The notes beneath the pieces are model-generated. The model was given only the letters and a program-made list of their open reading frames with translations. It made no database searches and was not told the origin of the DNA. Both the position numbers and the translations under genes were made by a program. Of a DNA stretch of 16,979 nt, positions 7,810 to 14,017 are shown one piece after another. Within the stretch, counting starts at the first letter, position 1. The number at the start of each line of letters is the position of its first letter. Where the stretch lies: the NCBI GenBank assembly GCA_028695865.1, contig JAQVID010000012.1, forward strand, positions 1 to 16,979, read 5' to 3'. The stretch comes from Thermoguttaceae bacterium (GTDB lineage: Bacteria; Planctomycetota; Planctomycetia; Pirellulales; Thermoguttaceae).

Positions 7810-7829
7810 AGGTTTGTTGGAAAAATAAC

Positions 7830-9125
7830 ATGGAAACGATCAAAGTCGGACTCATTGGGTTGGGTACCATAGGTGCAGGTGTCGCGAAACTTCTTTCGGA
7901 AGAATCGGCAAGAGTGAATCGCGTCACGGGCAAGAACGTGATCTTGTCTCGAATAGCCGACAAAGATACTACGAGCGACCGCGGCGTTAAAATTCCGCAA
8001 GGTGTTTTGACTAACGACGTGAACGCGATTTTCAATGACCCGGAAATCAAGGTTGGAATTGAATTGATCGGCGGTCTGGAACCGGCGCGAACTTTTGTGT
8101 TGAGACTGTTGGAGTCGGGTAAAGACGTTGTTACGGCAAACAAGGCCCTTTTGGCGAACCACGGTCCCGAATTGTTCGCCAAAGCTCGCGAGCTGGGAAG
8201 AACGATCGCCTTTGAAGCGGCTGTTGGCGGTGGCATTCCAATTCTTGCTTCTATTGGTACTTCGTTGCAGGCCAATCGAATCGACTCGATCAATGCCATT
8301 GTAAACGGAACGAGCAATTTTATTCTTTCCCAAATGGAAGAGCAGGGAACCGGTTACGAGGACGCTGTTCGTGAAGCTCAAAGGTTGGGGTACGCCGAGG
8401 CAAATCCGGCCATGGACGTTGACGGAACGGACGCCGTTCAAAAATTGACCATTTTGGCGCAATTGGCTTTTGCTGCCCGGGCGGATTGGAAAAAAGTTCT
8501 GCGCGTCGGCATTGAAGCGGTTGACGCAATTGATATTCGTTATGCACGCGAACTTGCGTACTGTATTCGTTTGGTCGCAAGCGCTCGTCGGGCTCAGGAT
8601 GGAATCGAAATGAAGGTGTCGCCCACCCTTGTTCCGCAAACCTCCCCGCTTGCCAAAGTTAAGAATGCGTTCAACGCGATTGAAGTTGTGGGCGATTATG
8701 TCGGTCCTGTCTTTTATCAAGGTTGGGGGGCCGGACGATTTCCTACCGCGTCCGCAGTTTGCAGCGATGTAATTGATACCATTTTGGGACGTACCCGAAT
8801 TACGTTCGATTCGCTCAATCTTTGGGGGGAAGGTCGTGAAGTTCCGCCCGTCAAAGACGCCTCGTCGCATGTCGGACGCGCTTATTTACGGTTTACCGTT
8901 GACGATAAACCGGGCGTCATGTCAGAAATTTCGGGCGTTCTCGGCAGACGTCAAATTTCAATCGCGTCCATGATTCAGAACGAAACCCGGGAAAAAACCG
9001 GGCAAGTCGTCTATATGATTATCATGACGCACGCCGCTCCGGAAGGAGATTTGGCCGCCGCGGTTGAGGAAATAGATCAATTTCCATTCGTTCACGGCAA
9101 AACGGTTCGTCTGGCCGTTGCGTAA
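7830..9125 (+). CDS. hom: Homoserine dehydrogenase with C-terminal ACT domain
   Basis: A 431-residue cytoplasmic enzyme that reduces aspartate 4-semialdehyde to homoserine with NAD(P)H, the branch point to threonine, methionine and isoleucine. The N-terminal Rossmann domain has GLGTIG (10-15). The catalytic domain has TANKALLA (NKA at 104-106), VNGTSNF (158-164) and the family signature GYAEANPAMDVDG followed by D201 and K205. The C-terminal ACT domain (about 351-425, FTVDDKPGVMSEIS) is the usual site of threonine feedback inhibition. Length matches monofunctional enzymes; no aspartokinase is fused. I chose the ATG at 7830 because the Rossmann strand follows at once. An in-frame ATG at 7683 would add 49 residues with no family resemblance. 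No other thr gene is adjacent. Confidence 0.97.
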   Translation: METIKVGLIGLGTIGAGVAKLLSEESARVNRVTGKNVILSRIADKDTTSDRGVKIPQGVLTNDVNAIFNDPEIKVGIELIGGLEPARTFVLRLLESGKDVVTANKALLANHGPELFAKARELGRTIAFEAAVGGGIPILASIGTSLQANRIDSINAIVNGTSNFILSQMEEQGTGYEDAVREAQRLGYAEANPAMDVDGTDAVQKLTILAQLAFAARADWKKVLRVGIEAVDAIDIRYARELAYCIRLVASARRAQDGIEMKVSPTLVPQTSPLAKVKNAFNAIEVVGDYVGPVFYQGWGAGRFPTASAVCSDVIDTILGRTRITFDSLNLWGEGREVPPVKDASSHVGRAYLRFTVDDKPGVMSEISGVLGRRQISIASMIQNETREKTGQVVYMIIMTHAAPEGDLAAAVEEIDQFPFVHGKTVRLAVA

Positions 9126-9126
9126 T

Positions 9127-9160
9127 TGATTTTATTCACGGGAAATAGAATAAACAATCA
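9127..9160. terminator. Possible bidirectional terminator hairpin between convergent genes
   Basis: TGATTTTATTC (9127-9137) pairs with GAATAA-AC-AATCA (9148-9160): an 11-bp stem with a 2-nt bulge and a 10-nt loop. It fills the 32-bp gap between the stops of homoserine dehydrogenase (9125) and the dihydrouridine synthase (stop codon 9158-9160). The stem is AT-rich and there is no clean U tract, so termination strength is doubtful. Confidence 0.35.
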
Positions 9161-10207
9161 GGTTTCCGATCGTTCCGCATTGACCCGGGAACCATGATAA
9201 TATTTGTCGAGAGTCTGCAACCAGTCTTTGCGATTGTGACACATGACGAACGCCATGCGAACCTTTTCGCTTTCCGGATGAAGTGCCGCATATTGAATGG
9301 CAAACTTTCGGAGGACTGTTGACGCTCTTTTTTCTCCGTAAAGTTCGACGACTTCGTTGTAATGTGCTTCAATAACGCTTTTTTGTTCCTCTAAATCGGG
9401 CTTTGGAGGAAGTTCTTTTCCTTCGAAAAGAGCACGCGTTTGGCGAAAGAGCCACGGATTCCCGATAATTCCCCGGGCAAGAGCCAATCCATCGACACTT
9501 GTTTGAATCATGCGGTTCAAGCAGGTCTGCGGATCAAACAGATCGCCACTGCCAATCACGGGAAATTGGGGCATTTTTTTTTCTTCGACCAAGTACCGTT
9601 TAACAGACGCGACGAAATCCCAGTCGGCGGTTCCTTCGTAACGTTGGCGGACAGTGCGCCCGTGCAGAGTCATACCGCTGAACCCCAAATCGACCACTCC
9701 ATCGAGAATTTGGCGAAAATGAACCTGACTTTCCGGCGAATCGTCGAATCCTTTGCGTAATTTTACCGTGAGCGGTACCGTATCGGGCACGGCGTTTCGA
9801 ACCGCTTTCGCGATATTCATTGCCTGTTCTGGGTCAGAAAGCAGATATCCTCCGCGACATCGGCCCAAGACCTTTTTGACAGGACAGGCGAAATTCAGGT
9901 CGATGAGATCGAAGCCAAAATCGAGTAGACGTTTGGCGGCCAAGACGAATTCTTCGGGGCGACTGCCCATGAGTTGAGCGCCGCACGGATGATCGGAATC
10001 CCGAACGGCCAGGTAAAGTTTGGCTTTGCTCCGTTTGGAGACATTCAAAACAAATTGGTCAAGGAAGACTTCACAAAGAGTGAGTGAAGCCCCGAATTCT
10101 TTGGCGAGTCGCCGCATCGGCGCATCGGAATATCCGGACAAAGCGGCCTGAATGACCGGAAAGTCGAAACGCCAAGAGCCCAATTTCAGTGGTTTAATCT
10201 GTTTCAT
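9158..10207 (-). CDS. dus: tRNA-dihydrouridine synthase
   Basis: A 349-residue FMN-dependent TIM-barrel enzyme that reduces uridines in the tRNA D-loop to dihydrouridine. Visible motifs are the N-terminal PVIQAALSGYSDAPMR, the active-site region DLNFACP (C108, the conserved NxxCP cysteine) followed by a Gly-rich turn, TVKLRKG (K149), LHGRTVRQRY (H182), the FMN-phosphate loop VIGSGD, and LARGIIGNPWLF. NFACP replaces the more common N(M/F)GCP. The C-terminal helical RNA-binding domain is present (about 255-349). I start at the ATG at 10207. An ATG at 10222 would add five residues, and the frame runs on to a GTG at 10366, which would overlap the divergent lipoprotein gene. The subgroup (DusA, DusB or DusC) cannot be assigned safely, though DusB-like is most plausible. 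Confidence 0.93.
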   Translation of the reverse strand: MKQIKPLKLGSWRFDFPVIQAALSGYSDAPMRRLAKEFGASLTLCEVFLDQFVLNVSKRSKAKLYLAVRDSDHPCGAQLMGSRPEEFVLAAKRLLDFGFDLIDLNFACPVKKVLGRCRGGYLLSDPEQAMNIAKAVRNAVPDTVPLTVKLRKGFDDSPESQVHFRQILDGVVDLGFSGMTLHGRTVRQRYEGTADWDFVASVKRYLVEEKKMPQFPVIGSGDLFDPQTCLNRMIQTSVDGLALARGIIGNPWLFRQTRALFEGKELPPKPDLEEQKSVIEAHYNEVVELYGEKRASTVLRKFAIQYAALHPESEKVRMAFVMCHNRKDWLQTLDKYYHGSRVNAERSET

Positions 10208-10213
10208 TCTGTT

Positions 10214-10219
10214 ATTATA
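10214..10219 (-). promoter_or_regulatory. -10 box directly upstream of the dus start
   Basis: On the minus strand the perfect TATAAT is followed by AACAGA and then ATG. A start site seven bases after the -10 would fall on the A of the ATG at 10207, implying a leaderless mRNA. No Shine-Dalgarno precedes this ATG, which fits. There is no convincing -35 at 16-18 bp. Confidence 0.35.
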
Positions 10220-10279
10220 CATCAAAATGGAAAACCGCCCTTTACCCAATCTGAAAAAATTGCTAAAATTCCCGAAACA

Positions 10280-10312
10280 GTTGCCGATTTGTAAGTTTGT
10301 GTTTGCGGCAAC
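10280..10312. repeat. Inverted repeat GTTGCCG-N19-CGGCAAC
   Basis: Perfect 7-bp arms (10280-10286 and 10306-10312) with a 19-bp spacer, in the middle of the 144-bp divergent gap between dus and the lipoprotein gene. It sits just upstream of the lipoprotein -10-like box. It could be a regulator site or an RNA hairpin. Confidence 0.3.
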
Positions 10313-10324
10313 ACGGAAGTCATG

Positions 10325-10330
10325 TATATT
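10325..10330 (+). promoter_or_regulatory. Candidate -10 box for the lipoprotein gene
   Basis: TATATT (5/6 to consensus), 21 bp before the ATG at 10352. The -35 at 17 bp (TTTGCG) is poor. The sequence ATGTATATT resembles the ATGTATAAT of the divergent dus promoter. Confidence 0.3.
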
Positions 10331-10351
10331 TAAGGCCGTTTTGTAATCGAA

Positions 10352-10987
10352 ATGGATAAGATGCACAACAATAATATAAAAATGTATCAGATACTATTGC
10401 TTCTCATTCTCGTTCTGCCGTTCGGCTTGATATTGGCCGGGTGCGGGAACAAGGAAGAAGCCGCGTTTAATGAAGCTGTTCGGACTGGTACGAAGGCGAT
10501 GGAAGACCGGGATTGGAATCGTGCCATTGAGCAATTTTCCAAGGGGCTTGAACTCAAGGCAAGCGATACAGGTCTTTTGTATCAGCGGGCGGCCGCATAT
10601 TTGGCCAAGGCGCGAGACAGTTACAATCTGGCCTCGGCGGCAGCCAGTCAAAACGACATGCAAGGAGCGGAAGCGAATGCGAAGAACGCGGATTCGAGTT
10701 TTGAGCACTCCAAAAAAGACTGCTTGAAAATGATCGAATTGGACGCCAGGAACGCGGACGCGTGGTACGTCAAGGGATGTGTCGAGCTCTACCTGGGCGA
10801 CTGGAACGGAGCGATAGAATCGTTTTCGACATCGATACGCGAAAAGCCGGACAGTCCTTTTGCTTGGCAGCGTCGGGGTGAGGTATATGGTCACATTGGC
10901 GATAACGCCAATTCGATTATTGATCTGAAGAAAGCGGCGGAACTTGGTTACGTCGATACCGAGAAGAAAAAAGGAACGGATCATTGA
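10352..10987 (+). CDS. TPR-repeat lipoprotein
   Basis: A 211-residue protein with a lipoprotein signal peptide: hydrophobic core about 12-28 and lipobox LAGC with C31 as the lipidated residue, followed by GNKEE. The mature part is built of tetratricopeptide repeats. One is at about 38-71 (EAVRTGTKAMEDRDWNRAIE), one is interrupted by an Ala-rich insertion (about 75-133), and two run consecutively at about 134-167 and 168-201. TPR lipoproteins usually act as docking scaffolds; no partner can be named, though the next gene is a strong candidate. I start at the ATG at 10352; ATGs at 10361 and 10382 also precede the hydrophobic core, and no Shine-Dalgarno decides between them. The TGA stop overlaps the next gene's start. 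Confidence 0.85.
   Translation: MDKMHNNNIKMYQILLLLILVLPFGLILAGCGNKEEAAFNEAVRTGTKAMEDRDWNRAIEQFSKGLELKASDTGLLYQRAAAYLAKARDSYNLASAAASQNDMQGAEANAKNADSSFEHSKKDCLKMIELDARNADAWYVKGCVELYLGDWNGAIESFSTSIREKPDSPFAWQRRGEVYGHIGDNANSIIDLKKAAELGYVDTEKKKGTDH
10971..10975 (+). promoter_or_regulatory. Ribosome binding site deciding a TTG start
   Basis: AAGGA ends eight bases before the TTG at 10984, an ideal spacing. It lies inside the last codons of the lipoprotein gene. It supports TTG rather than a later codon as the start of the downstream gene. Confidence 0.7.
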
Positions 10988-11766
10988 AACTGACATTTTG
11001 TTCAAACGTGGTCATATTCATTCGTTGTTTCATTCTTGCGTCGGCAATGCTTGGCATTCCCGCGTTGGCGATCATGTGGGACTGGCTTCCGGGCAGTTTG
11101 AACGCGGCGGTTGCGTCGATTATTCCCAATCGTGCGGATCGGAATTTTGAAACGGCCGTTGCAGAAGGAATACCGCTGACAAACGAGAAACCGATCACCG
11201 CCGAATTACCGGTAGAGTTCACGAGCTGGGCTCGTCCCCAATTTGTTCCGGCGAATGAAAATGAAATATACGGATCGAACGCGAATACCATTCGGTCGGA
11301 ATCTTCTTTGGCCAAAGGATTCGAAGTTCGAGACCCCGTTTCCGACTCTGGCCGTCGCATTTCCGATGCGAATATTCAAAAAACTTCGCTCTCAACGACT
11401 ACGGCCTCCGGGCAACTTCCGGAAAACGCCGCTATTCCATCGCAAACACGGATTCAAACATCGTCGCCCGTTGACGCTATGGCTTCCGGCCAACCGGTTC
11501 AAATCGGCCAAGGCCAGCAGAATCAAATTCAAAATGATCTTTTGAAGGAAGAACTGACCACATTGGGAGTCGAGCAGTTCACTCTTCAGCAGTGGGGCAA
11601 CAGTGGAACACTGTGGCGTTGCAGTTGTCAGGTTCGCGGCGGAACGATACCCGGCGGACTGGCGACATGTTTTGAAGCGGTCGATACCGATTCCAATCGG
11701 GCGATCACCATGGTTTTGACGAAAATCAGGGATTGGAAAGCCTGTTCCGTTGCCCGGGGTATCTGA
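10984..11766 (+). CDS. Membrane-anchored protein of unknown function with conserved-looking C-terminal domain
   Basis: A 260-residue protein starting with TTG that overlaps the upstream TGA (TTGA), so translation is coupled to the TPR lipoprotein. Residues 8-31 form an uncleaved signal anchor or signal peptide. Residues 45-185 are low in predicted structure and rich in Ser, Thr, Gln, Asn and Pro, like an extended periplasmic linker. The C-terminal 75 residues look like a compact domain: LGVEQFTLQQWGNSGTLWRC, a Cys pair (C213, C215), a further Cys (C229) and CFEAVDTDSNRAITMVLTKI before a final Trp. This resembles short C-terminal domains of planctomycete hypothetical proteins that I cannot name. 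The pairing suggests that the lipoprotein and this protein act together in the envelope. Confidence 0.75.
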   Translation: MKLTFCSNVVIFIRCFILASAMLGIPALAIMWDWLPGSLNAAVASIIPNRADRNFETAVAEGIPLTNEKPITAELPVEFTSWARPQFVPANENEIYGSNANTIRSESSLAKGFEVRDPVSDSGRRISDANIQKTSLSTTTASGQLPENAAIPSQTRIQTSSPVDAMASGQPVQIGQGQQNQIQNDLLKEELTTLGVEQFTLQQWGNSGTLWRCSCQVRGGTIPGGLATCFEAVDTDSNRAITMVLTKIRDWKACSVARGI

Positions 11767-11817
11767 TTCTTTCTGACTCAAACATGTAAAATGCTCTGAA
11801 ACACAGCTTCGAACAGA

Positions 11818-11890
11818 GGTCTGAAGTCAAGGAACTCAAAGTCATCATCGCTGATCCGGTTCTGACAGCCCGCCTTTGATGCTTCAGACC
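11818..11890. repeat. Structured inverted-repeat element in a convergent gap
   Basis: GGTCTGAAG (11818-11826) is perfectly complementary to CTTCAGACC (11882-11890). Pairing can continue inward, with small bulges, between TCAAGG (11827-11832) and CCTTTGA (11873-11879), giving a 73-nt element with a loop of about 40 nt. It is followed by a smaller palindrome, GACCGTGAACGGTC (11887-11900). It occupies most of the 143-bp gap between two convergent genes. It could be a terminator-like structure, a small RNA or a dispersed MITE-like repeat. No U tract is present. Confidence 0.4.
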
Positions 11891-11909
11891 GTGAACGGTC
11901 GCGAACTGT

Positions 11910-12326
11910 TTATTTCTCCAAAACGGAAAACGATACATTTCCGAGCCCCGATTGGGCGCACACCACGAGGATCGGTTCAATAACGCGATACGGCGCGGTC
12001 CGACTGGTTCGAATTCGAATTTCAAGGGGAACCGTTGACTCGCGTTTCTGCCGGAGCAGTTCGAACCGGAGTTCATCCAGCGTAACCGGTCGCGTACCGA
12101 GAAACAGTTCGCCTTTTTCGGATACATTGACGACAACTTTTCCTGTTTCGGTTTTTTCGATTTCTTTTCCTGTCGTTGCTTCGGGCAGATCGACTTCCAC
12201 CGTTGCTTCGGATCGCATAATGTTATTGGAGACGATGAAGAAAATAATCAATAGAAAAACGACGTCGATAAGCGGCGTAAGGTTAAGTGAAAAAGATTTC
12301 GGTTTAAGGTCTTCTGGTGAACGCAT
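11910..12326 (-). CDS. ExbD/TolR family proton-channel protein
   Basis: A 138-residue protein with the family architecture. It has a short cytoplasmic N-terminus, one TM helix carrying the conserved aspartate in LTPLIDVVFLLIIFFIV (D21), then a periplasmic domain with VDLPEA and VVVNVSEKGELFLG. In Ton and Tol systems the helix sits in an ExbB/TolQ pentamer, and the Asp carries protons that energise outer-membrane transport or envelope constriction. Start ATG 12326 is chosen with GGAT upstream; the frame extends to a TTG at 12374, but that adds unrelated residues. No ExbB/TolQ gene is next to it, which is unusual because they are normally adjacent. The partner must lie outside the window. The upstream neighbour on the same strand is the XylR-type regulator, 258 bp away. 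Confidence 0.9.
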   Translation of the reverse strand: MRSPEDLKPKSFSLNLTPLIDVVFLLIIFFIVSNNIMRSEATVEVDLPEATTGKEIEKTETGKVVVNVSEKGELFLGTRPVTLDELRFELLRQKRESTVPLEIRIRTSRTAPYRVIEPILVVCAQSGLGNVSFSVLEK

Positions 12327-12584
12327 AAGGTCATCCGTAAAATGAAACACTGAAAACGACACAGGCGGATACAAATACCGATCCCGTCTTCAATTATTCC
12401 TGATCTGCTACACATATACCTGATTTTATACGCATTACCCGTTATGGCAAGTGTTGCCGGCCAAAAAACTGTTATTCATTCGATTAAACTAACTATAAGC
12501 ATAATCTTAATTAAATACAATCATAATCATTTTGCCGGTTTTATTGACCCTGGGTCGTTTTGTGGTGAACTTGCAGTATAAACA
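12327..12584. other. 258-bp intergenic region upstream of the ExbD-type gene
   Basis: It is AT-rich in the middle and lies between two minus-strand genes. It contains the small palindromes GGCAA-GTG-TTGCC (12446-12458) and GACCC-T-GGGTC (12546-12556), and the direct repeat CATAATC at 12500-12506 and 12522-12528 (22 bp apart). None is backed by a clear promoter. No coding sequence or RNA gene is evident. Confidence 0.4.
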
Positions 12585-13820
12585 TTATTTTTTCGAATTT
12601 CTTGATTGGGACGCATTCTGAAAAACGAATTCTGTGTTTTCCTGGTAATCGGATCGGTATTGTTTACGCCATTGATCCGGCGAAGAACCGTTGGCTTTCT
12701 TGAAGACGCTGCCCATATAACTGACATTGCTGAAACCGCAACTGACGGCAATTTGAGCCAATGACATGTTTGACTCCAGAAGGAAACGCTTGACCTGTTG
12801 CAGTTTGAGACGAAGAATCGCGTCGTGAAGCGTTTCGCCGGTAACCGTTTTGAAACGTATCTCAAGATTTTTCCGCGATTTTTTCACATGACGAACAACG
12901 TCTCCCACGTTAATTGCATTCTGTACATTTCTTTTTATAAAATCGAACGCCGCGCCGACAAGCGGATCGGGAAAGTAATCCGTTTCGGTTGAACGGCGTT
13001 CGACAACCATAATGGGCTCAATCAGTACCGTTTTGGCAACAAAATCGTTTTTTTCGTGTTGTTCCATCATCTTGTCGAGGAGTGCCGCTGCTTGAAACCC
13101 GGCCTGTTCGGTAGCGCATGAGATGCTCGAAAGAGGAGGCGATGCCGATTCACACAGCAATTCGTCATTATCAATACCGAGCACCGCAATATCTTCCGGG
13201 ACAGACACACCTGCCATAGCGCACAGTTCCATGAGGCCCATGGCTTGAAGATCGTTTGAAGCGAGTATGGCAATCGGTTTGGGGAGAGCGTGTAACCAGC
13301 GAATGACGGTCGAGTCCTTCGAAACAGTTTTCTCATCAGGGCCCGGGAAAAGATGAAAATCGTCAATCCCGTTTTCACGGAGAACCCGGAAAAAACCCGT
13401 CTTGCGTTCCTGGGACCACGAAGCTGGAAGCAAGCGACAAAAAAAAGCAAATTGCTTAAAACCCTTGGACAAACAATAGTCGGCCGCCATGGCGCCAAAA
13501 CGATCATTGGCCATGCAAATATTCGGGTAATGACGCATTTCAGACGGCGTGAAAACCTGATCATCCCGGTGGCTTAACAGAATCGTCGGCAAACCACGCG
13601 CAATAATATCAGCGGCAAGTTTTTTGGTTTTGACGCGGGCAATGATTCCGTCGCCCTCCCATTGACCACGGGACGGAAGTACCTGAACGACATCGTTGGG
13701 AGTAATGTAGAAATCCCACGAACCGAAGAGTCGGGAATAGTGAATTATTCCACGAATTAATCCTCGACCACGTTCCTGCGAAGTCTCGATAAGCATTGCA
13801 ACTTTTTTGGGACGAAACAT
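12585..13820 (-). CDS. XylR-type transcription regulator (LacI-like sensor plus AraC DNA-binding domain)
   Basis: A 411-residue regulator. Residues 1-275 form a periplasmic-binding-protein-like sugar sensor of the LacI/GalR fold: KVAMLIETSQERGRGLIRGI at the start, then AILASNDLQAMGLMELC and VPEDIAVLGIDNDELLCESASPPLSSI. Residues about 285-390 carry the AraC/XylS double helix-turn-helix, with the second helix pair ending in IAVSCGFSNVSYMGSVFKKANGSSP, a classic AraC signature. This domain order is that of E. coli XylR, the xylose activator. The ATG has a strong Shine-Dalgarno (AAGGAG, seven bases upstream) and a good promoter. It is transcribed divergently from the reductase/SMP-30/esterase genes, so it is their likely regulator. 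The ligand, possibly a pentose or a derived lactone, cannot be read from the sequence. Confidence 0.92.
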   Translation of the reverse strand: MFRPKKVAMLIETSQERGRGLIRGIIHYSRLFGSWDFYITPNDVVQVLPSRGQWEGDGIIARVKTKKLAADIIARGLPTILLSHRDDQVFTPSEMRHYPNICMANDRFGAMAADYCLSKGFKQFAFFCRLLPASWSQERKTGFFRVLRENGIDDFHLFPGPDEKTVSKDSTVIRWLHALPKPIAILASNDLQAMGLMELCAMAGVSVPEDIAVLGIDNDELLCESASPPLSSISCATEQAGFQAAALLDKMMEQHEKNDFVAKTVLIEPIMVVERRSTETDYFPDPLVGAAFDFIKRNVQNAINVGDVVRHVKKSRKNLEIRFKTVTGETLHDAILRLKLQQVKRFLLESNMSLAQIAVSCGFSNVSYMGSVFKKANGSSPDQWRKQYRSDYQENTEFVFQNASQSRNSKK

Positions 13821-13843
13821 GAGATTTCTCCTTCTGATTTATC

Positions 13844-13871
13844 ATTGTAAAGCAGGAATCGAAATCGTCAA
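13844..13871 (-). promoter_or_regulatory. Promoter of the XylR-type regulator
   Basis: On the minus strand: TTGACG (5/6), 16-bp spacer, TACAAT (5/6). A start site is expected about 17-18 bp upstream of the ATG at 13820. This is the best sigma-70-like promoter in the window. Confidence 0.6.
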
Positions 13872-13891
13872 GTTTATTTTCTATTCAAAAT

Positions 13892-13921
13892 TACGCAATT
13901 TCAATATCGAATACGCAATTT
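13892..13921. promoter_or_regulatory. Candidate operator: two direct repeats 20 bp apart
   Basis: The decamer TACGCAATTT occurs at 13892-13901 and again at 13912-13921, a period of exactly 20 bp (about two helical turns). AraC-family dimers bind direct repeats with about this spacing. The downstream copy ends five bases before the -35 box of the reductase promoter, as in class II activation. The pair also lies just upstream of the regulator's own promoter. The first copy is flanked as AAATT-N4-AATTT. Confidence 0.55.
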
Positions 13922-13926
13922 TTCGG

Positions 13927-13955
13927 TATACAAAACCAGAGAACCCGGTTATACT
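13927..13955 (+). promoter_or_regulatory. Candidate promoter of the reductase operon
   Basis: TATACA (13927-13932, 4/6 to the -35 consensus), 17-bp spacer, TATACT (13950-13955, 5/6). The weak -35 immediately next to the direct repeats suits an activator-dependent promoter. The leader would be about 55 nt. Confidence 0.4.
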
Positions 13956-14017
13956 GGACGTATAAGAAGAAAATTGGTGTCCCTTCGTAAACTGAAACCC
14001 AAAGGCGGCCTGCGAAA

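Noticed and set aside
7683..7829. In-frame 49-residue extension of homoserine dehydrogenase from an ATG
   Set aside because: The family starts within a few residues of the Rossmann GxGxxG motif, and the extension does not look like protein-coding sequence.
7773..8870. 365-codon ORF antisense to homoserine dehydrogenase
   Set aside because: It is a codon-bias shadow of a certain gene on the other strand, with no recognisable domain and low-complexity composition.
10208..10366. Upstream extension of the dihydrouridine synthase to a GTG
   Set aside because: It would overlap the divergent lipoprotein gene, contains the likely promoter, and has no family similarity.
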